Both the position numbers and the translations under genes were made by a program. From assembly GCF_002292295.1 (NCBI RefSeq), contig NZ_DBBS01000019.1, positions 1 through 64,000 on the forward strand: a stretch of 64,000 nucleotides of DNA, given 5' to 3'. Shown piece by piece: positions 17,448 to 26,456 of this stretch. Numbering within the stretch: position 1 is the stretch's first letter; each line of letters opens with the position of its first letter. Below the pieces are notes generated by a model. It worked only from the letters and a program-made list of their open reading frames with translations, had not been told where the DNA came from and did not search any database. The stretch comes from Sphingomonas sp. UBA978 (GTDB lineage: Bacteria; Pseudomonadota; Alphaproteobacteria; Sphingomonadales; Sphingomonadaceae).

Positions 17448-19217
17448 TTACGCCGCTGCGCTGAACTGCAGGCTCGCCAGCCGCGCATAGAGGCCGCGGT
17501 GGCCGATGAGGCTGGCGTGGGTGCCTTCCTCGACGATGCGGCCCTGGTCCATGACGACGATCCGTCCCGCGGCGCGCACGGTGGCGAGGCGATGCGCGAT
17601 GACCAGCGTCGTGCGATTCTCCATCAGCCGTTCCAGCGCCTGCTGGACCAGCCGCTCGCTTTCCGCATCGAGCGCGCTGGTCGCCTCGTCGAGCAGCAGG
17701 ATCGGCGCATCGCGCAGCAAGGCGCGTGCGATCGTCACCCGCTGGCGCTGGCCGCCCGACAGGCGCGCACCGCCTTCGCCGAGATTGGTGTCGAGCCCCT
17801 GCGGCAGCGCGCGCAGGAAGTCGGCGGCATTGGCGGCCTCGGCGGCGGCCCAGAGTTCGTCGTCGCTCGCCTCCCACTGGCCGTAGCGCAGATTGTCGCG
17901 GGCGGATGCGCCGAAGATCACCGTATCCTGCGGCACCATCGCGATCTGCGCGCGCACCGCGGCGGGATCGGCCTCGCGCAGGTCGACGCCGTCGAGCAGG
18001 ACGCGGCCCGCGGCGGGATCGTAGAACCGCTCGGCGAGCTGGAACAGCGTCGACTTGCCCGCGCCCGAGGGGCCGACGACCGCCACCGTCTCGCCGGTCC
18101 GCACCGCGAGCGAGAAGCCGTCGAGCGCCGCCACCTCCGGCCGGGTCGGATAGTGGAAGCGCACATCGTCGAACGTCAGCGCGCCGCTGACCGGGACGGG
18201 TAGCGGGATCGGCGCGGCCGGGCGCGTGATCTCGGGCTGTTCGGCGAGCAGCTCGGCAAGGCGGCTGGCCGCACCGGCGCCGCGCAGCAGGTCGCCATAG
18301 ACCTCGGTCAGCGCGCCGAACGCGCCCGCGACGATACCGCCGGTCAGCACGAAGGCGGCGATCGCGCCGCCGCTGATCCGCCCGGCGGCGACATCGGTCG
18401 CGCCCTCCCACAGCACCAGCGTGATCGACCCGAAGATCAGGAAGATCATGATCGCGGTCATGAACGCCCGCAGCGCGATGCGCGTCTTGGCGGCGGCGAA
18501 GGTCGCGTCGACGGCGGTGTGGAAGCGCTGCGCCTCGCGCGGCTCCTGCCCGAACGCCTGGACGATCTTCATCGCCCCCAACGTCTCGGTGACGAGCGAA
18601 CCGACGTCGGCGACGCGATCCTGCGAGGTGCGCGACAGGTTGCGGATGCGCCGGCCGAGGATCGTCACCGGCAGGATGATGAGCGGGATGCCGAGCAGCA
18701 GCATGCCCGCGAGCTTGGGCGACAGCGCGAACAGATAGATCATGCCGCCCACCCCGGTGAAGGTGTTGCGCAGCGCGATGCTGACCGTGCTGCCGACGAC
18801 GCTCTCGATCAGCGCGGTGTCCGAGGTCAGGCGCGAGGCGATCTCCGACGGGCGATTCTCCTCGAAGAAGCGCGGCGTCAGGCCGAGCAGATGCGCCTGC
18901 ACCCGCGTGCGGATGTCGGCGACGACGCGCTCGCCGAGCCACGACACGAAATAGAAGCGGATCGCGGTCGCCACCGCGAGCACCGCGACGATCATCAGCA
19001 GGTAGTGGAAGGAGGAGGCCACCGTCTCGCCACCGCCCGGCGCGAAGCCGCGGTCGATCACGCGCTTGAATCCGTAGGGAATACCGATCGTCGCGGCGGA
19101 GGTGGTCGCCAGCGCGGCGAGCGCGATGGCGAGGTGCCGCGGATAGGCGAACACGCGCTCCACCACGAGGCGAAGGTCGCCGAGACGACGATTGCTGGGT
19201 ACGGGAGGTTTGGCCAT
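17448..19217 (-). CDS. ABC exporter, fused TMD-NBD half-transporter (ABCB/MsbA-like)
   Basis: A 589-residue fused permease and ATPase that would act as a homodimer in the inner membrane. The N-terminal ~300 residues hold six transmembrane helices. The ATPase has Walker A GPSGAGKST, signature LSGGQRQRVTIARALL, Walker B ILLLDEATSALD and the H-loop VIAHRLATV. This places it with lipid/drug exporters of the MsbA/BmrA type; the substrate is not readable. It starts MAKPPVPSNRRLGDLR. The divergent neighbour is phaZ. Confidence 0.93.
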   Translation of the reverse strand: MAKPPVPSNRRLGDLRLVVERVFAYPRHLAIALAALATTSAATIGIPYGFKRVIDRGFAPGGGETVASSFHYLLMIVAVLAVATAIRFYFVSWLGERVVADIRTRVQAHLLGLTPRFFEENRPSEIASRLTSDTALIESVVGSTVSIALRNTFTGVGGMIYLFALSPKLAGMLLLGIPLIILPVTILGRRIRNLSRTSQDRVADVGSLVTETLGAMKIVQAFGQEPREAQRFHTAVDATFAAAKTRIALRAFMTAIMIFLIFGSITLVLWEGATDVAAGRISGGAIAAFVLTGGIVAGAFGALTEVYGDLLRGAGAASRLAELLAEQPEITRPAAPIPLPVPVSGALTFDDVRFHYPTRPEVAALDGFSLAVRTGETVAVVGPSGAGKSTLFQLAERFYDPAAGRVLLDGVDLREADPAAVRAQIAMVPQDTVIFGASARDNLRYGQWEASDDELWAAAEAANAADFLRALPQGLDTNLGEGGARLSGGQRQRVTIARALLRDAPILLLDEATSALDAESERLVQQALERLMENRTTLVIAHRLATVRAAGRIVVMDQGRIVEEGTHASLIGHRGLYARLASLQFSAAA

Positions 19218-19370
19218 CGCCGATGCGCCTAGCAGGCGGGGGAGGCCGGCTCAACGCCGGGCGGGGACGGGGCAGGGGTCCTGTCGGCCGTCTCGGGCGT
19301 TCAGACCGATTGAACGGGGCGTGATTTGCGTTACGACCCTTGCAACCTATCTGATGTAAAGATGCGAACC

Positions 19371-20603
19371 ATGCTCTACGACGCCTATGAAATGCAGCGC
19401 TCCATGCTCGCCGGGGCGAGCGCGATGGCCACGTTCGGGGCCGACTGGCTGCGCAATCCCGCCAACCCCTGGTCCTATGCCGGCGGCGGCCAGATCGTCA
19501 GCTCCGCGCTGGAAGTGTTCGCCCACGCCTCGGCGACTCGCGGCAAGCCGGCGTTCGGCCTGACCCATACGACGGTCGACGGGCGCGAGGTCGCGGTGCA
19601 CGAGGAGATCGTGCTGCAGAAGCCGTTCGGCCAGCTCAAGCGCTTCCGCCGCGACGGGGTCGAGGGCGGTCCGAAGCTGCTGATCGTCGCGCCGATGTCG
19701 GGTCATTTCGCGACGCTGCTGCGCGGCACGGTCGAGCGCATGCTGCCGAGCGCGGACGTATACATCACCGACTGGCGCGATGCGAAGCTGGTGCCGCTGT
19801 CGGACGGGGGTTTCGACCTCGACGATTATATCGATTATCTGATCGCGTTCATGGAGGCGATCGGCCCCAACGAGGGGCAGGGCGGCGCGCACATGCTCGC
19901 GGTCTGCCAGCCGTCGGTGCCCTGCTATGCCGCGGTGGCGCTGATGAGCGCGGACCGGCACCCCTGCCGCCCGCGGACGCTGACGATGATGGGCGGCCCG
20001 GTCGATACGCGCGAGGCGCCGACCGCGGTCAACACGCTGGCGACCGAGCGGCCGCATGCCTGGTTCGAACAGAATGTCGTGGTCAAGGTGCCGGCGATGT
20101 ATCCGGGTGCGGGGCGCAAGGTCTATCCGGGCTTCCTGCAGCTCGCCGGTTTTATGTCGATGAATCTCGGCAACCACATGATGTCGCATTGGGAGATGTT
20201 CAAACATCTGGTGCAGGGCGACGGCGAGAGCGCGGACGCGACCAAGAATTTCTATGAGGAATATCGCTCGGTCTGCGACATGACCGCCGAATTCTATCTC
20301 CAGACGGTCGATCTGGTCTTCCAGACGCATGCCCTGCCCAGGGGCGAGATGATGCATCGCGGCCGTCGCGTCGATCCCGCCGCGATCACCGATGTCGCCG
20401 TGCTGGCGATCGAGGGCGAGCGCGACGATATTTCGGGCCTCGGGCAGACGAAGGCGGCGTTGACGCTGGCGACGAACCTGCCGGACGACAAGAAGCGGTA
20501 TCTGATGGCGGAAGGCGCCGGCCATTACGGCATCTTCAATGGCTCGAAGTGGCGCAACCACGTCGCCCCCGTGGTCGAGGAATGGATGGCGGCGAACGCC
20601 TGA
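19371..20603 (+). CDS. phaZ: Intracellular polyhydroxyalkanoate (PHB) depolymerase
   Basis: Mobilises stored PHB granules by thiolysis or hydrolysis in the cytoplasm. The 410-residue protein begins MLYDAYEMQRSMLAG, the family start, so ATG 19371 is preferred over in-frame ATG 19362. The likely nucleophile is C179 in AVCQPSVP, as in the Cys-type intracellular PhaZ family. The catalytic His probably lies in GAGHYGIFNG near the C-terminus. The 3-hydroxybutyrate dehydrogenase at 53160 and the thiolase at 21521 would process the products. Confidence 0.94.
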   Translation: MLYDAYEMQRSMLAGASAMATFGADWLRNPANPWSYAGGGQIVSSALEVFAHASATRGKPAFGLTHTTVDGREVAVHEEIVLQKPFGQLKRFRRDGVEGGPKLLIVAPMSGHFATLLRGTVERMLPSADVYITDWRDAKLVPLSDGGFDLDDYIDYLIAFMEAIGPNEGQGGAHMLAVCQPSVPCYAAVALMSADRHPCRPRTLTMMGGPVDTREAPTAVNTLATERPHAWFEQNVVVKVPAMYPGAGRKVYPGFLQLAGFMSMNLGNHMMSHWEMFKHLVQGDGESADATKNFYEEYRSVCDMTAEFYLQTVDLVFQTHALPRGEMMHRGRRVDPAAITDVAVLAIEGERDDISGLGQTKAALTLATNLPDDKKRYLMAEGAGHYGIFNGSKWRNHVAPVVEEWMAANA

Positions 20604-20647
20604 CACCAGAAGAGCGGCACCTGACGGCGCCGCCCTTCCGTTTGCTC

Positions 20648-20675
20648 AAAGGGGCGGCGCGAACCGCCCCTTTTT
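20648..20675. terminator. Bidirectional rho-independent terminator
   Basis: AAAGGGGCGG and CCGCCCCTTT form a perfect 10-bp stem around a 6-base loop, with a T run after it on the plus strand and an A run before it. It sits between the convergent phaZ and the gene ending at 20680, and can serve both. Confidence 0.9.
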
Positions 20676-20679
20676 CGTG

Positions 20680-21162
20680 TCAGGCGACCGAGTCGACCAC
20701 CGCATGGCTGCTCGATTCGTCACCGCGGATGGTGCCGCCGAACAGCATCTTGACGCGACCCGAGATCGATATGTCGGTTTCCCACAGCTCGGCACTGTCG
20801 ATGTCGAAACGCAGCAGCGTCAGGTTGGGATCGTCCTTGCCGTTCGGGAACCAGGCATCGACCTGGTTATTCCACAGCTTGTCGATCTGCGCGCGGTCGT
20901 CGTCCTGGCTGACGGTGCCGGCGAGGCAGGCGAAGAAATCGTGCCCCTTGCCGACGAACTGCGCCATCGCGTCGCCGCCCTTGGCGATGCGATTGTCCCT
21001 GCCGGCGAAGAAGAACAGCGTATTGGGCTGATCGTCGTCGATCTGCGCGGTCATCGGTTCGGAATGGCCGCCGTCATGCAGGCCGATCATCACGAACGGG
21101 CTGGATTTCAGTTTGTCGAGGAACTTGGCGGCGATTTCCTGTGGGCTGTCGTGATCGGCCAT
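20680..21162 (-). CDS. Pyridoxamine 5'-phosphate oxidase-fold protein (general stress protein 26-like)
   Basis: A 160-residue split-barrel flavin-binding-fold protein. The segments SSPFVMIGLHDGGHSEPMTAQID, FFAGRDNRIAKGGDAMAQFV and DKLWNNQVDAWFPNGKDDPNL match the general-stress/PNPOx family. Members bind FMN, F420 or haem; the true activity is unknown. I start at ATG 21162, with AGGAGA 6 bases upstream. A faint EcfG-like site (GCAAC-N16-CGTT, one mismatch) lies about 30 bp upstream but is too weak to claim. Confidence 0.85.
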   Translation of the reverse strand: MADHDSPQEIAAKFLDKLKSSPFVMIGLHDGGHSEPMTAQIDDDQPNTLFFFAGRDNRIAKGGDAMAQFVGKGHDFFACLAGTVSQDDDRAQIDKLWNNQVDAWFPNGKDDPNLTLLRFDIDSAELWETDISISGRVKMLFGGTIRGDESSSHAVVDSVA

Positions 21163-21288
21163 GCATCGTCTCCTGTGCGGGTGTTGGCGGGAGAACGAGC
21201 GCGATGGGGGTTGGTTGCGCGATGGGGCCGCATCGGTCACGATCATCGACGGCGGCAATCCCGCCGTCACCACAAGGAGGATACCGCA

Positions 21289-21378
21289 ATGACGGTGGCC
21301 GACTTGTGCCAGATCCTGGGCGTCATCATCGCCTTTGCGGCTCTGACCGTGAAGATCGTCGATAGTCGCAACAGGTAA
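21289..21378 (+). CDS. Candidate 29-residue small membrane protein
   Basis: ATG 21289 to TAA 21378 encodes 29 residues. It follows a consensus Shine-Dalgarno, AAGGAGG, 9 bases upstream. The sequence is a short polar start, a hydrophobic helix ILGVIIAFAALTVKIV, then a basic polar tail DSRNR. This shape resembles holin-like or type I toxin peptides, or a regulatory small membrane protein. A perfect hairpin (GACGGCGG/CCGCCGTC, 21248-21268) lies just upstream and two more follow it. It is too short for standard gene calling and its function is unknown. Confidence 0.55.
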   Translation: MTVADLCQILGVIIAFAALTVKIVDSRNR

Positions 21379-21389
21379 GGCACACGGGC

Positions 21390-21454
21390 GGGGTTCGGGC
21401 TGCAACTCGAACCCCAAACGTTTTGGGCCCCGACCGCTGCAACGGTCGAGGCCC
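21390..21454 (+). terminator. Two consecutive hairpins with a shared CTGCAA loop
   Basis: Hairpin 1 (21390-21415) has perfect GGGGTTCG/CGAACCCC arms. Hairpin 2 (21425-21454) has GGGCC and CGACCG pairing with CGGTCG and GGCCC. Both present CTGCAA in the loop. TTTT follows hairpin 1. They come right after the 29-residue peptide gene and could end its transcript or act as an RNA-RNA interaction site. Confidence 0.65.
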
Positions 21455-21471
21455 ATACAAGGAGGACACCA

Positions 21472-21492
21472 ATGACAATGTCCGCCGTCTAA
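21472..21492 (+). other. Degenerate second start region with six-residue reading frame
   Basis: ACAAGGAGGACACC followed by ATG at 21472 mirrors the ribosome-binding and start region of the 29-residue gene about 185 bp upstream (ACAAGGAGGATACC, then ATG). Here the frame reads MTMSAV and stops. It looks like the remnant of a duplicated small gene, or a minimal leader frame. Confidence 0.5.
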
Positions 21493-21520
21493 ATATCCCC
21501 GAACGGGGTGAAGTTCAAGT

Positions 21521-22699
21521 TTACAGCACCTCGAACAGCCCGGCCGCGCCCATGCCGCCGCCGATGCACATCGTGACGACGACGTACTTCGCGCCGCGCC
21601 GCTTGCCCTCGATCAGCGCGTGGCCGGTCATGCGGGCGCCGGACATGCCATAGGGGTGGCCGATCGAGATGGCGCCGCCGTTGACGTTGAGCAGTTCGTC
21701 GGGGATGCCGAGCGTGTCGCGGCAATAGAGGACCTGGACCGCAAACGCCTCGTTCAGCTCCCACAGGCCGATGTCGTTCATCGTCAGGCCGTTCTTCTCG
21801 AGCAGTTTCGGGATCGCGAAGACCGGGCCGATGCCCATCTCGTCGGGCTTGGTGCCGGCGACCGCCATGCCGACGTAGCGACCGAGCGGGGTGAGGCCGC
21901 GCGCCGCCGCGACGCTTTCCTCCATCAGTACCGAGGCGGAGGCGCCGTCCGACAGCTGGCTGGCGTTGCCCGCGGTGATGACGCCGTCCGGACCGACGAC
22001 GGGCTGCAGCGCCTGCAGGCCTTCCAGCGTGGTGTCGGCGCGATTGCCTTCGTCCTTCGACAGGGTGACGTCCTTGGTGCTGACCTCCTTGGTCGCCTTG
22101 TCGACGACGTTCATCGTCGCCGCCATCGGCACGATCTCGTCGTCGAACTTGCCCGCGGCCTGTGCGGCGGCGGTGCGCTGCTGCGACTGGAGGCCATAGG
22201 CGTCCTGCACGTCGCGACCGATGCCGTAGCGCTTCGCCACCGTCTCGGCGGTCTGGAGCATTGGCATGTAGATGTCGTTGTGCATCGCGATCAGCTGCTT
22301 GTCGGGGGCGACGCGCATCTGCGGGGTCTGGACCATGCTGATGCTCTCGACGCCGCCGCCGATCGCGATGTCCATGCCGTCGACGATGATCTGCTTGGCC
22401 GCGGTGGCGATCGCCATCAGGCCGCTGGCGCACTGGCGGTCGAGCGACATGCCCGATACCGAGGTCGGCAGACCGGCGCGCAGCGCGACCTGGCGCGCGA
22501 TATTGCCCGCCTGATGTCCCTGCTGGAGCGCGGCGCCGAAGACGACGTCCTCGACCTCCGCCCCCTCGATCCCGGCGCGCTTGACGGCATGTTCGATGGC
22601 ATGCGCGCCGAGCGCCTGCGGCGTCGTGTTGTTGAAGGCGCCGCGGTAGGCGCGGCCGATCGGGGTGCGGGCGGTGGAGACGATGACGGCGGAGCGCAT
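21521..22699 (-). CDS. Acetyl-CoA C-acyltransferase (thiolase)
   Basis: Condensing or cleaving thiolase of fatty-acid or PHB metabolism. It has 392 residues. The nucleophile is C90 (DRQCASGLMA), with the active-site His in GHPYGMSG and the second Cys in CIGGGMGAAG. It starts MRSAVIVSTARTPIGRAYRGAF. The downstream-transcribed partner pattern (MaoC hydratase upstream on the same strand, 30 bp away) suggests a beta-oxidation-like pair. Degradative FadA and biosynthetic PhaA cannot be separated with confidence from sequence alone. Confidence 0.93.
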   Translation of the reverse strand: MRSAVIVSTARTPIGRAYRGAFNNTTPQALGAHAIEHAVKRAGIEGAEVEDVVFGAALQQGHQAGNIARQVALRAGLPTSVSGMSLDRQCASGLMAIATAAKQIIVDGMDIAIGGGVESISMVQTPQMRVAPDKQLIAMHNDIYMPMLQTAETVAKRYGIGRDVQDAYGLQSQQRTAAAQAAGKFDDEIVPMAATMNVVDKATKEVSTKDVTLSKDEGNRADTTLEGLQALQPVVGPDGVITAGNASQLSDGASASVLMEESVAAARGLTPLGRYVGMAVAGTKPDEMGIGPVFAIPKLLEKNGLTMNDIGLWELNEAFAVQVLYCRDTLGIPDELLNVNGGAISIGHPYGMSGARMTGHALIEGKRRGAKYVVVTMCIGGGMGAAGLFEVL

Positions 22700-22729
22700 G
22701 GTGGTTTCTCTCGGCTGATGATGGGGTGG

Positions 22730-23188
22730 TTAGACGAAGATCTGGCTTATCCATTCGGCGATCATCGCGGGCTTCGGCTGCCCTTCGATCTCGACGGTGA
22801 ATGCGTTGGTCTGCTGGAACTGGCCGGGGCGCTTCTCGTCGAATTCGAGCAGTTTGAAGCGTCCGCGCACTTTGCTGCCGGAGCGGACGGGCGTGAGGAA
22901 GCGGACTTTGTTGCCGCCGTAATTGACGCCCATCTTCACGCCGTCGAGACGGGGCGCGTCCGGCACCTTCGACGCGAGCAGCGGCATCAGCGACAGGGTG
23001 AGGAAGCCGTGCGCGATCGTGCCGCCGAACGGCGTCTGCGCGGCGGCGACGGGATCGAGATGGATGAACTGGTGATCGCCGGTCGCCTCGGCGAACAGGT
23101 CGATCATCGCCTGCGTCACCTCGACCCAGTCGGAGACGGTTTCGGTGCCGATCCTGGCCTTCATCTCGTCGATGGTGATCGTCGCCAC
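22730..23188 (-). CDS. MaoC-family (R)-specific enoyl-CoA hydratase-like protein
   Basis: A 152-residue hot-dog-fold protein starting MATITIDEMKARIGTE. The hydratase motif is recognisable in DLFAEATGDHQFIHLDP and FGGTIAHGFLTLSL, with the catalytic Asp/His of the MaoC family (D37, H42). I start at GTG 23188, with AAGGAGAG nearby. It would hydrate enoyl-CoA to (R)-3-hydroxyacyl-CoA, linking beta-oxidation to PHA. It lies upstream of the thiolase and divergent from putA. Confidence 0.9.
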   Translation of the reverse strand: MATITIDEMKARIGTETVSDWVEVTQAMIDLFAEATGDHQFIHLDPVAAAQTPFGGTIAHGFLTLSLMPLLASKVPDAPRLDGVKMGVNYGGNKVRFLTPVRSGSKVRGRFKLLEFDEKRPGQFQQTNAFTVEIEGQPKPAMIAEWISQIFV

Positions 23189-23310
23189 GCGTTTCTCTCC
23201 TTGGCCTCTGGTCCCGGCTTTTGGCGCCTGCCGTTTGGCGCTAGACGCGGGCCATTCTGTAGGCGCGGGAGGGTGTTCCTCGCAAGCCTCGACCGACCGA
23301 AAGCTTGAAC

Positions 23311-26300
23311 ATGTCCTCTGCCGTAACGTCTGCCGCCCGTAAATCCATGGCACAACTGTATCGCGCCAGCGAACCCGATGTTCTAAAATCGCTGCTGGAC
23401 CGCGCATCCACGTCGCCCGACTCGCGTCAGCGGATCATGGGCCATGCGTCGGGGCTGCTGGCGGACCTGCGCGCGGCGCAGAACCGCGGCTGGGTGAACC
23501 AGTTCCTGCAGGAATATCGGCTCAACTCGTCGGAGGGCGTCGCGCTGCTCAGCCTTGCCGAGGCGTTCCTGCGCGTGCCCGACCCGGAGACGGCGGACCT
23601 GCTGATCGCCGACAAGCTGGGCGATGCCGACTGGCGCGCGCATGCCGGGCGGTCGAACAGCAAGCTGGTCAACAGCGCGACCTGGGGCCTCGTCGTCGGG
23701 CGCGTGCTGGTCGGCGAGGGGCCGTCGGGGCCGCTGCGTCGCCTCATCGGCCGCGCCGGCGAGCCGTTCGTGCGGCAGGCGGTGGGCGCGGCGATGAAGA
23801 TGATGGGCGAGATCTTCGTGATGGGCCGCACCATCGACGAGGCGATGCGGCGGATGAAACGCGGCGAGAACAAGGGCTTCACCGCCAGCTTCGACATGCT
23901 CGGCGAAGCGGCGCGGACGTTCGACGACGCGGAGCGCTATTTCCAGGCCTATGTCGGCGCGATCGACGCGGTCGGCAGCGATCCCGCCGCGGGGCATTCG
24001 GTATCGGTCAAGCTGTCGGCGCTGCACCCGCGCTACGAGGTGGCGCGGTGGAGCGAGTGCGTGCCGGCGCTGACCGAGATGCTGGAGGCGCTGGCGGTGC
24101 AGGCGGCGGCGAAGAACATCGCGCTGACCGTCGATGCGGAGGAGTCCGAGCGGCTGGAGATGAGCCTCGACATCATCGGCGCGGTCGCGGCGCTGCCGTC
24201 GCTGAAGGGCTGGGACGGGTTCGGCATGGCGGTGCAGGCCTATGGCAAGCGGGCGCGGCCGGTGGTCGCCTGGGCGAACGGGCTGGACCGGGTGATGAAC
24301 GTCCGGCTGGTCAAGGGCGCCTATTGGGACAGCGAGATCAAGCGGACGCAGGTCGAGGGGCTGGACGATTATCCGCTGTTCACACGCAAGGCGGCGACCG
24401 ACGTATCCTATCTGGCAGTGGCGAAGGACATGCTGGCGGCGGAGAATATCCGCCCCGCCTTCGCCAGCCACAATGCGCTGACGGTGGCGACGATCCTGGA
24501 ATGGGCGGGGAATGCGCGCGATTTCGAATTCCAGCGGCTGCACGGCATGGGCGACGGCCTGTACGAGCGGCTGGTGCGCGAGAACGGCTATCATTGCCGC
24601 ATCTATGCGCCGGTCGGGGGGCATCGCGACCTGCTCGCCTATCTGGTGCGGCGCCTGCTGGAGAATGGCGCCAATTCGAGCTTCGTCCACCAGCTGGCGG
24701 ATGCGCGGCTGAGCGAGGACGAGATCCTTGCAGACCCGGTGGCGAAGATCGCTGCGGTCGGCGGCACGCGGCATCCCAGCATTCCGTTGCCCAAGGATCT
24801 GTTCGCGCCGGGGCATCGCAATTCGCGCGGGCTGGACCTGAGCGATGTCGCGACGCTGGAGGCCGCGGTGGCGGCGGTCAAAAAGCCCCTCCCCTTCAGG
24901 GGAGAGGTTGGGGTGGGGGAGTCACGTGGTACAGGTCTCGGTGAGACCTCCACCACCCCCAACCCCTCCCCTGAAGGGGAGGGGCTAGTCAGGGCCGCCG
25001 TCACCCGCGCGCATGCCGCCTTTCCCGCCTGGTCGGCGACGCCGGTGGACGAGCGTGCCGCCTGCCTCGAACGGCTCGCCGACCTGCTCGAGGAGAATCG
25101 CGACCGGCTGATGGCGATCTGCGTGCAGGAGGCGTTCAAGACGATCCCCGATGCGATCGGCGAGGTGCGCGAGGCGGCCGATTTCTGTCGCTATTATGCG
25201 GGCGAGGCGCGGGCGCGGTTGCGGCCGGTCGAGCTGCCCGGGCCGACCGGCGAGCGCAACATGTTGCATATCGAGGGCCGCGGCGTGTGGGCGACGATCG
25301 CTCCGTGGAATTTCCCGCTGGCGATCTTCCTCGGCCAGACGGTCGCGGCGCTGGTCGCGGGCAATTGCGTCGTCGCCAAGCCGGCACCGCAGACGCCCGC
25401 AATCGCGCGCTTCGCGGTCGAGCTGGCGCATCGCGCGGGCGTGCCGGCGGATGCGCTGGTGCTGGTGACCGGCGGGCCGGAGGCCGGCGCGGCGCTGACC
25501 GCCGATGTGCGCGTCGCGGGCGTCGCCTTCACCGGATCGACCGCGACCGCCAAGCGGATCGCGCGGACGTTGGTGGAGGACGACGATCGCCCGATCGTGC
25601 CGCTGATCGCGGAGACGGGCGGGATCAACACGATGATCGTCGATTCGACCGCGCTGCCCGAACAGGTGGTGGCGGACGTCGTCACCTCCTCGTTCCGCTC
25701 GGCGGGACAGCGCTGTTCGGCGCTGCGGCTGCTGCTCGTGCAGGAGGATGTCGCGGACACCGTCATCCACATGCTGACCGGTGCGATGGAGACGCTGCGC
25801 CTCGGCGATCCGGCCGATCCGGCCACCGACGTGGGACCAGTGATCGACCAACCGTCATACGACAAGCTGATGGCCTATCGCACAACCGTCACGGACCGGA
25901 CGCTCAAGACGCTCGACGCTCCGGCCGACGGGCTGTTCGTGCCGCCGACACTGGTCCAGCTCGATGCTATCGAGGACCTGGATCGCGAATGGTTCGGGCC
26001 GATCCTGCACGTCGCGACCTGGGAAGCGGGCAAGCTCGCCGATACGATCGCCCGGGTCAACGCCAAGGGCTATGGCCTGACGATGGGCTTGCACAGCCGC
26101 ATCGCGCGCGCGGCCGAGGTGACCGAAGCGGCTGCGGCGGTCGGCAACCTCTACATCAACCGCTCGATGATCGGCGCGGTGGTCGGATCGCAGCCGTTCG
26201 GCGGAGAGGGACTGTCGGGAACCGGACCCAAGGCGGGTGGACCGCATTACCTCTACCGCTTCTGCGCGGAACGGGCCGTGTCGGTCGACACGACCTCCGC

Positions 26301-26346
26301 CGGCGGCAATGCGACATTGCTGAGCCTCGACGAAGGGGGGATCTAG
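23311..26346 (+). CDS. putA: Bifunctional proline dehydrogenase / glutamate-semialdehyde dehydrogenase
   Basis: PutA oxidises proline to glutamate in two steps with channelled intermediate. This 1011-residue form lacks the N-terminal ribbon-helix-helix repressor domain of enteric PutA, so it is an enzyme only. The PRODH barrel covers about residues 25-470, including VSVKLSALHPRYE, RLVKGAYWDSEIKR and FASHNALTVA. The ALDH part begins near 560, with NAD-binding segments WNFPLA, FTGSTATAKRIA, ETGGINTMIV and catalytic C802 (AGQRCSALR). Residues about 525-559 are encoded by an inserted palindromic repeat. ATG 23311 is chosen; ATG 23347 is possible. Confidence 0.95.
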   Translation: MSSAVTSAARKSMAQLYRASEPDVLKSLLDRASTSPDSRQRIMGHASGLLADLRAAQNRGWVNQFLQEYRLNSSEGVALLSLAEAFLRVPDPETADLLIADKLGDADWRAHAGRSNSKLVNSATWGLVVGRVLVGEGPSGPLRRLIGRAGEPFVRQAVGAAMKMMGEIFVMGRTIDEAMRRMKRGENKGFTASFDMLGEAARTFDDAERYFQAYVGAIDAVGSDPAAGHSVSVKLSALHPRYEVARWSECVPALTEMLEALAVQAAAKNIALTVDAEESERLEMSLDIIGAVAALPSLKGWDGFGMAVQAYGKRARPVVAWANGLDRVMNVRLVKGAYWDSEIKRTQVEGLDDYPLFTRKAATDVSYLAVAKDMLAAENIRPAFASHNALTVATILEWAGNARDFEFQRLHGMGDGLYERLVRENGYHCRIYAPVGGHRDLLAYLVRRLLENGANSSFVHQLADARLSEDEILADPVAKIAAVGGTRHPSIPLPKDLFAPGHRNSRGLDLSDVATLEAAVAAVKKPLPFRGEVGVGESRGTGLGETSTTPNPSPEGEGLVRAAVTRAHAAFPAWSATPVDERAACLERLADLLEENRDRLMAICVQEAFKTIPDAIGEVREAADFCRYYAGEARARLRPVELPGPTGERNMLHIEGRGVWATIAPWNFPLAIFLGQTVAALVAGNCVVAKPAPQTPAIARFAVELAHRAGVPADALVLVTGGPEAGAALTADVRVAGVAFTGSTATAKRIARTLVEDDDRPIVPLIAETGGINTMIVDSTALPEQVVADVVTSSFRSAGQRCSALRLLLVQEDVADTVIHMLTGAMETLRLGDPADPATDVGPVIDQPSYDKLMAYRTTVTDRTLKTLDAPADGLFVPPTLVQLDAIEDLDREWFGPILHVATWEAGKLADTIARVNAKGYGLTMGLHSRIARAAEVTEAAAAVGNLYINRSMIGAVVGSQPFGGEGLSGTGPKAGGPHYLYRFCAERAVSVDTTSAGGNATLLSLDEGGI
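24884..24986 (+). repeat. 103-bp palindromic repeat inserted in frame in putA
   Basis: The ends are inverted GCCCCTCCCCTTC-type arms and the centre carries GGTCTCGGTGAGA, matching the intergenic element at 5781-5884. It keeps the putA frame open and encodes a Gly/Glu/Pro-rich stretch ending PNPSPEGEG at the junction of the two enzyme domains. Confidence 0.9.
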
Positions 26347-26456
26347 GCGGGCCGCCCATGCCGTCGGTAAACCGATGGTCGCCGTAGCGCTGCCGACTTG
26401 TGCATGTCATCGCATGGGTGGAAGACGGGCGGCATGGACGGCGAAACGGGGGAAGC

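Noticed and set aside
24884..24986. PutA split by a frameshift or sequencing error at the repeat
   Set aside because: The reading frame continues through the element without a stop and both enzyme domains stay in the same frame.
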